64,000 nt of DNA from Bryum argenteum. Its lineage: Eukaryota; Streptophyta; Bryopsida; Bryales; Bryaceae. The position numbers and the translations under genes are program-made. Under the pieces are notes generated by a model. The model had not been told where the DNA came from, made no database searches, and saw only the letters and a program-made list of their open reading frames with translations. Location of the stretch: positions 17,333,495 to 17,397,494 of the forward strand of contig CM073328.1 of the NCBI GenBank assembly GCA_037043015.1, read 5' to 3'. Of the stretch, positions 63,940 through 64,000 are shown piece by piece; the first letter of the stretch is position 1; each line of letters starts with the position of its first letter.

Positions 63940-64000
63940 TCATTGACGCTTCGATGGAGGCCTCCACTTCGACGAGCCACCGTCGCCCATGGGAGATTTT
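63940..64000 (-). CDS. Repeat-peptide gene, copy I (partial, window edge)
   Basis: Only the last unit is inside the window: KSPMGDGGSSKWRPPSKRQ and TGA at 63940-63942. The Arg after Trp and the SKRQ end assign it to subfamily 1. The ATG, other units and promoter lie beyond 64000. Confidence 0.65.
   Translation of the reverse strand, partial: KSPMGDGGSSKWRPPSKRQ

Overview
The window looks like nuclear DNA of a land plant or streptophyte alga. Intergenic spacers are long and A+T-rich, introns are GT-AG, and a Ty1/copia element has the plant-type primer-binding site TGGTATCAGAGC. I cannot name the species; a non-seed plant is only a guess. No rRNA, CRISPR, bacterial operon or convincing tRNA gene is visible. 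Most of the window is one local cluster of small, single-strand genes that has been broken up by nested mobile elements of several classes.

Host cluster: nine copies (A to I, about 11.9 to 64 kb, all on the minus strand) of a tiny gene encoding two to four tandem units of the peptide GDGGSSKW(R/K)PP. Two subfamilies, MGVM-start and MAVM-start, alternate along the DNA. Each copy whose upstream side is in the window has a TATA box about 200 bp upstream of its ATG. The units within one gene differ mainly at silent codon positions, so the peptide itself is under selection. Some copies are intact (B, C, D, G, H), E is shortened, A is frameshifted, F has a nonsense codon, and I runs off the window.

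Giant element: 14956-30071 is a 15.1-kb insertion bounded by 33-bp terminal inverted repeats with one mismatch. Its two flanks are contiguous in a paralogous host copy at 53.15-53.72 kb, which is an internal empty site. It carries a multi-exon DDE transposase whose acidic and zinc-ligand residues are spaced like those of RAG1 (D7, D104, C124/C127, H353/H358, E378). It also carries two divergently oriented paralogous genes, each with a shared N-terminal domain and a C-terminal C4HC3 zinc finger, and a decayed fourth gene. The 9-mer GTTTCCAAC occurs 17 times inside it (both strands) and I found it once elsewhere. This is my best candidate for an undescribed system.

Left block (1-6.1 kb): a tandem array with a palindrome around GGGCAATTGCCC, followed by a decayed multi-exon gene region. 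It has its own private repeated word, which recalls the 15-kb element.

Other elements: two near-identical 330-bp MITEs (11.4 and 31.4 kb) plus relics, a perfect-TIR MITE at 30.4 kb, a truncated poly(A) retroposon at 30.7 kb, a decayed MULE with a SWIM zinc finger (about 37.5-46.1 kb), and a Ty1/copia element at 56.0-61.4 kb. The copia element has a 5' LTR, frameshifts, a poly(T) insertion in its reverse transcriptase region and no recognisable 3' LTR. It is followed by an antisense coding tract at 61.5-62.1 kb.
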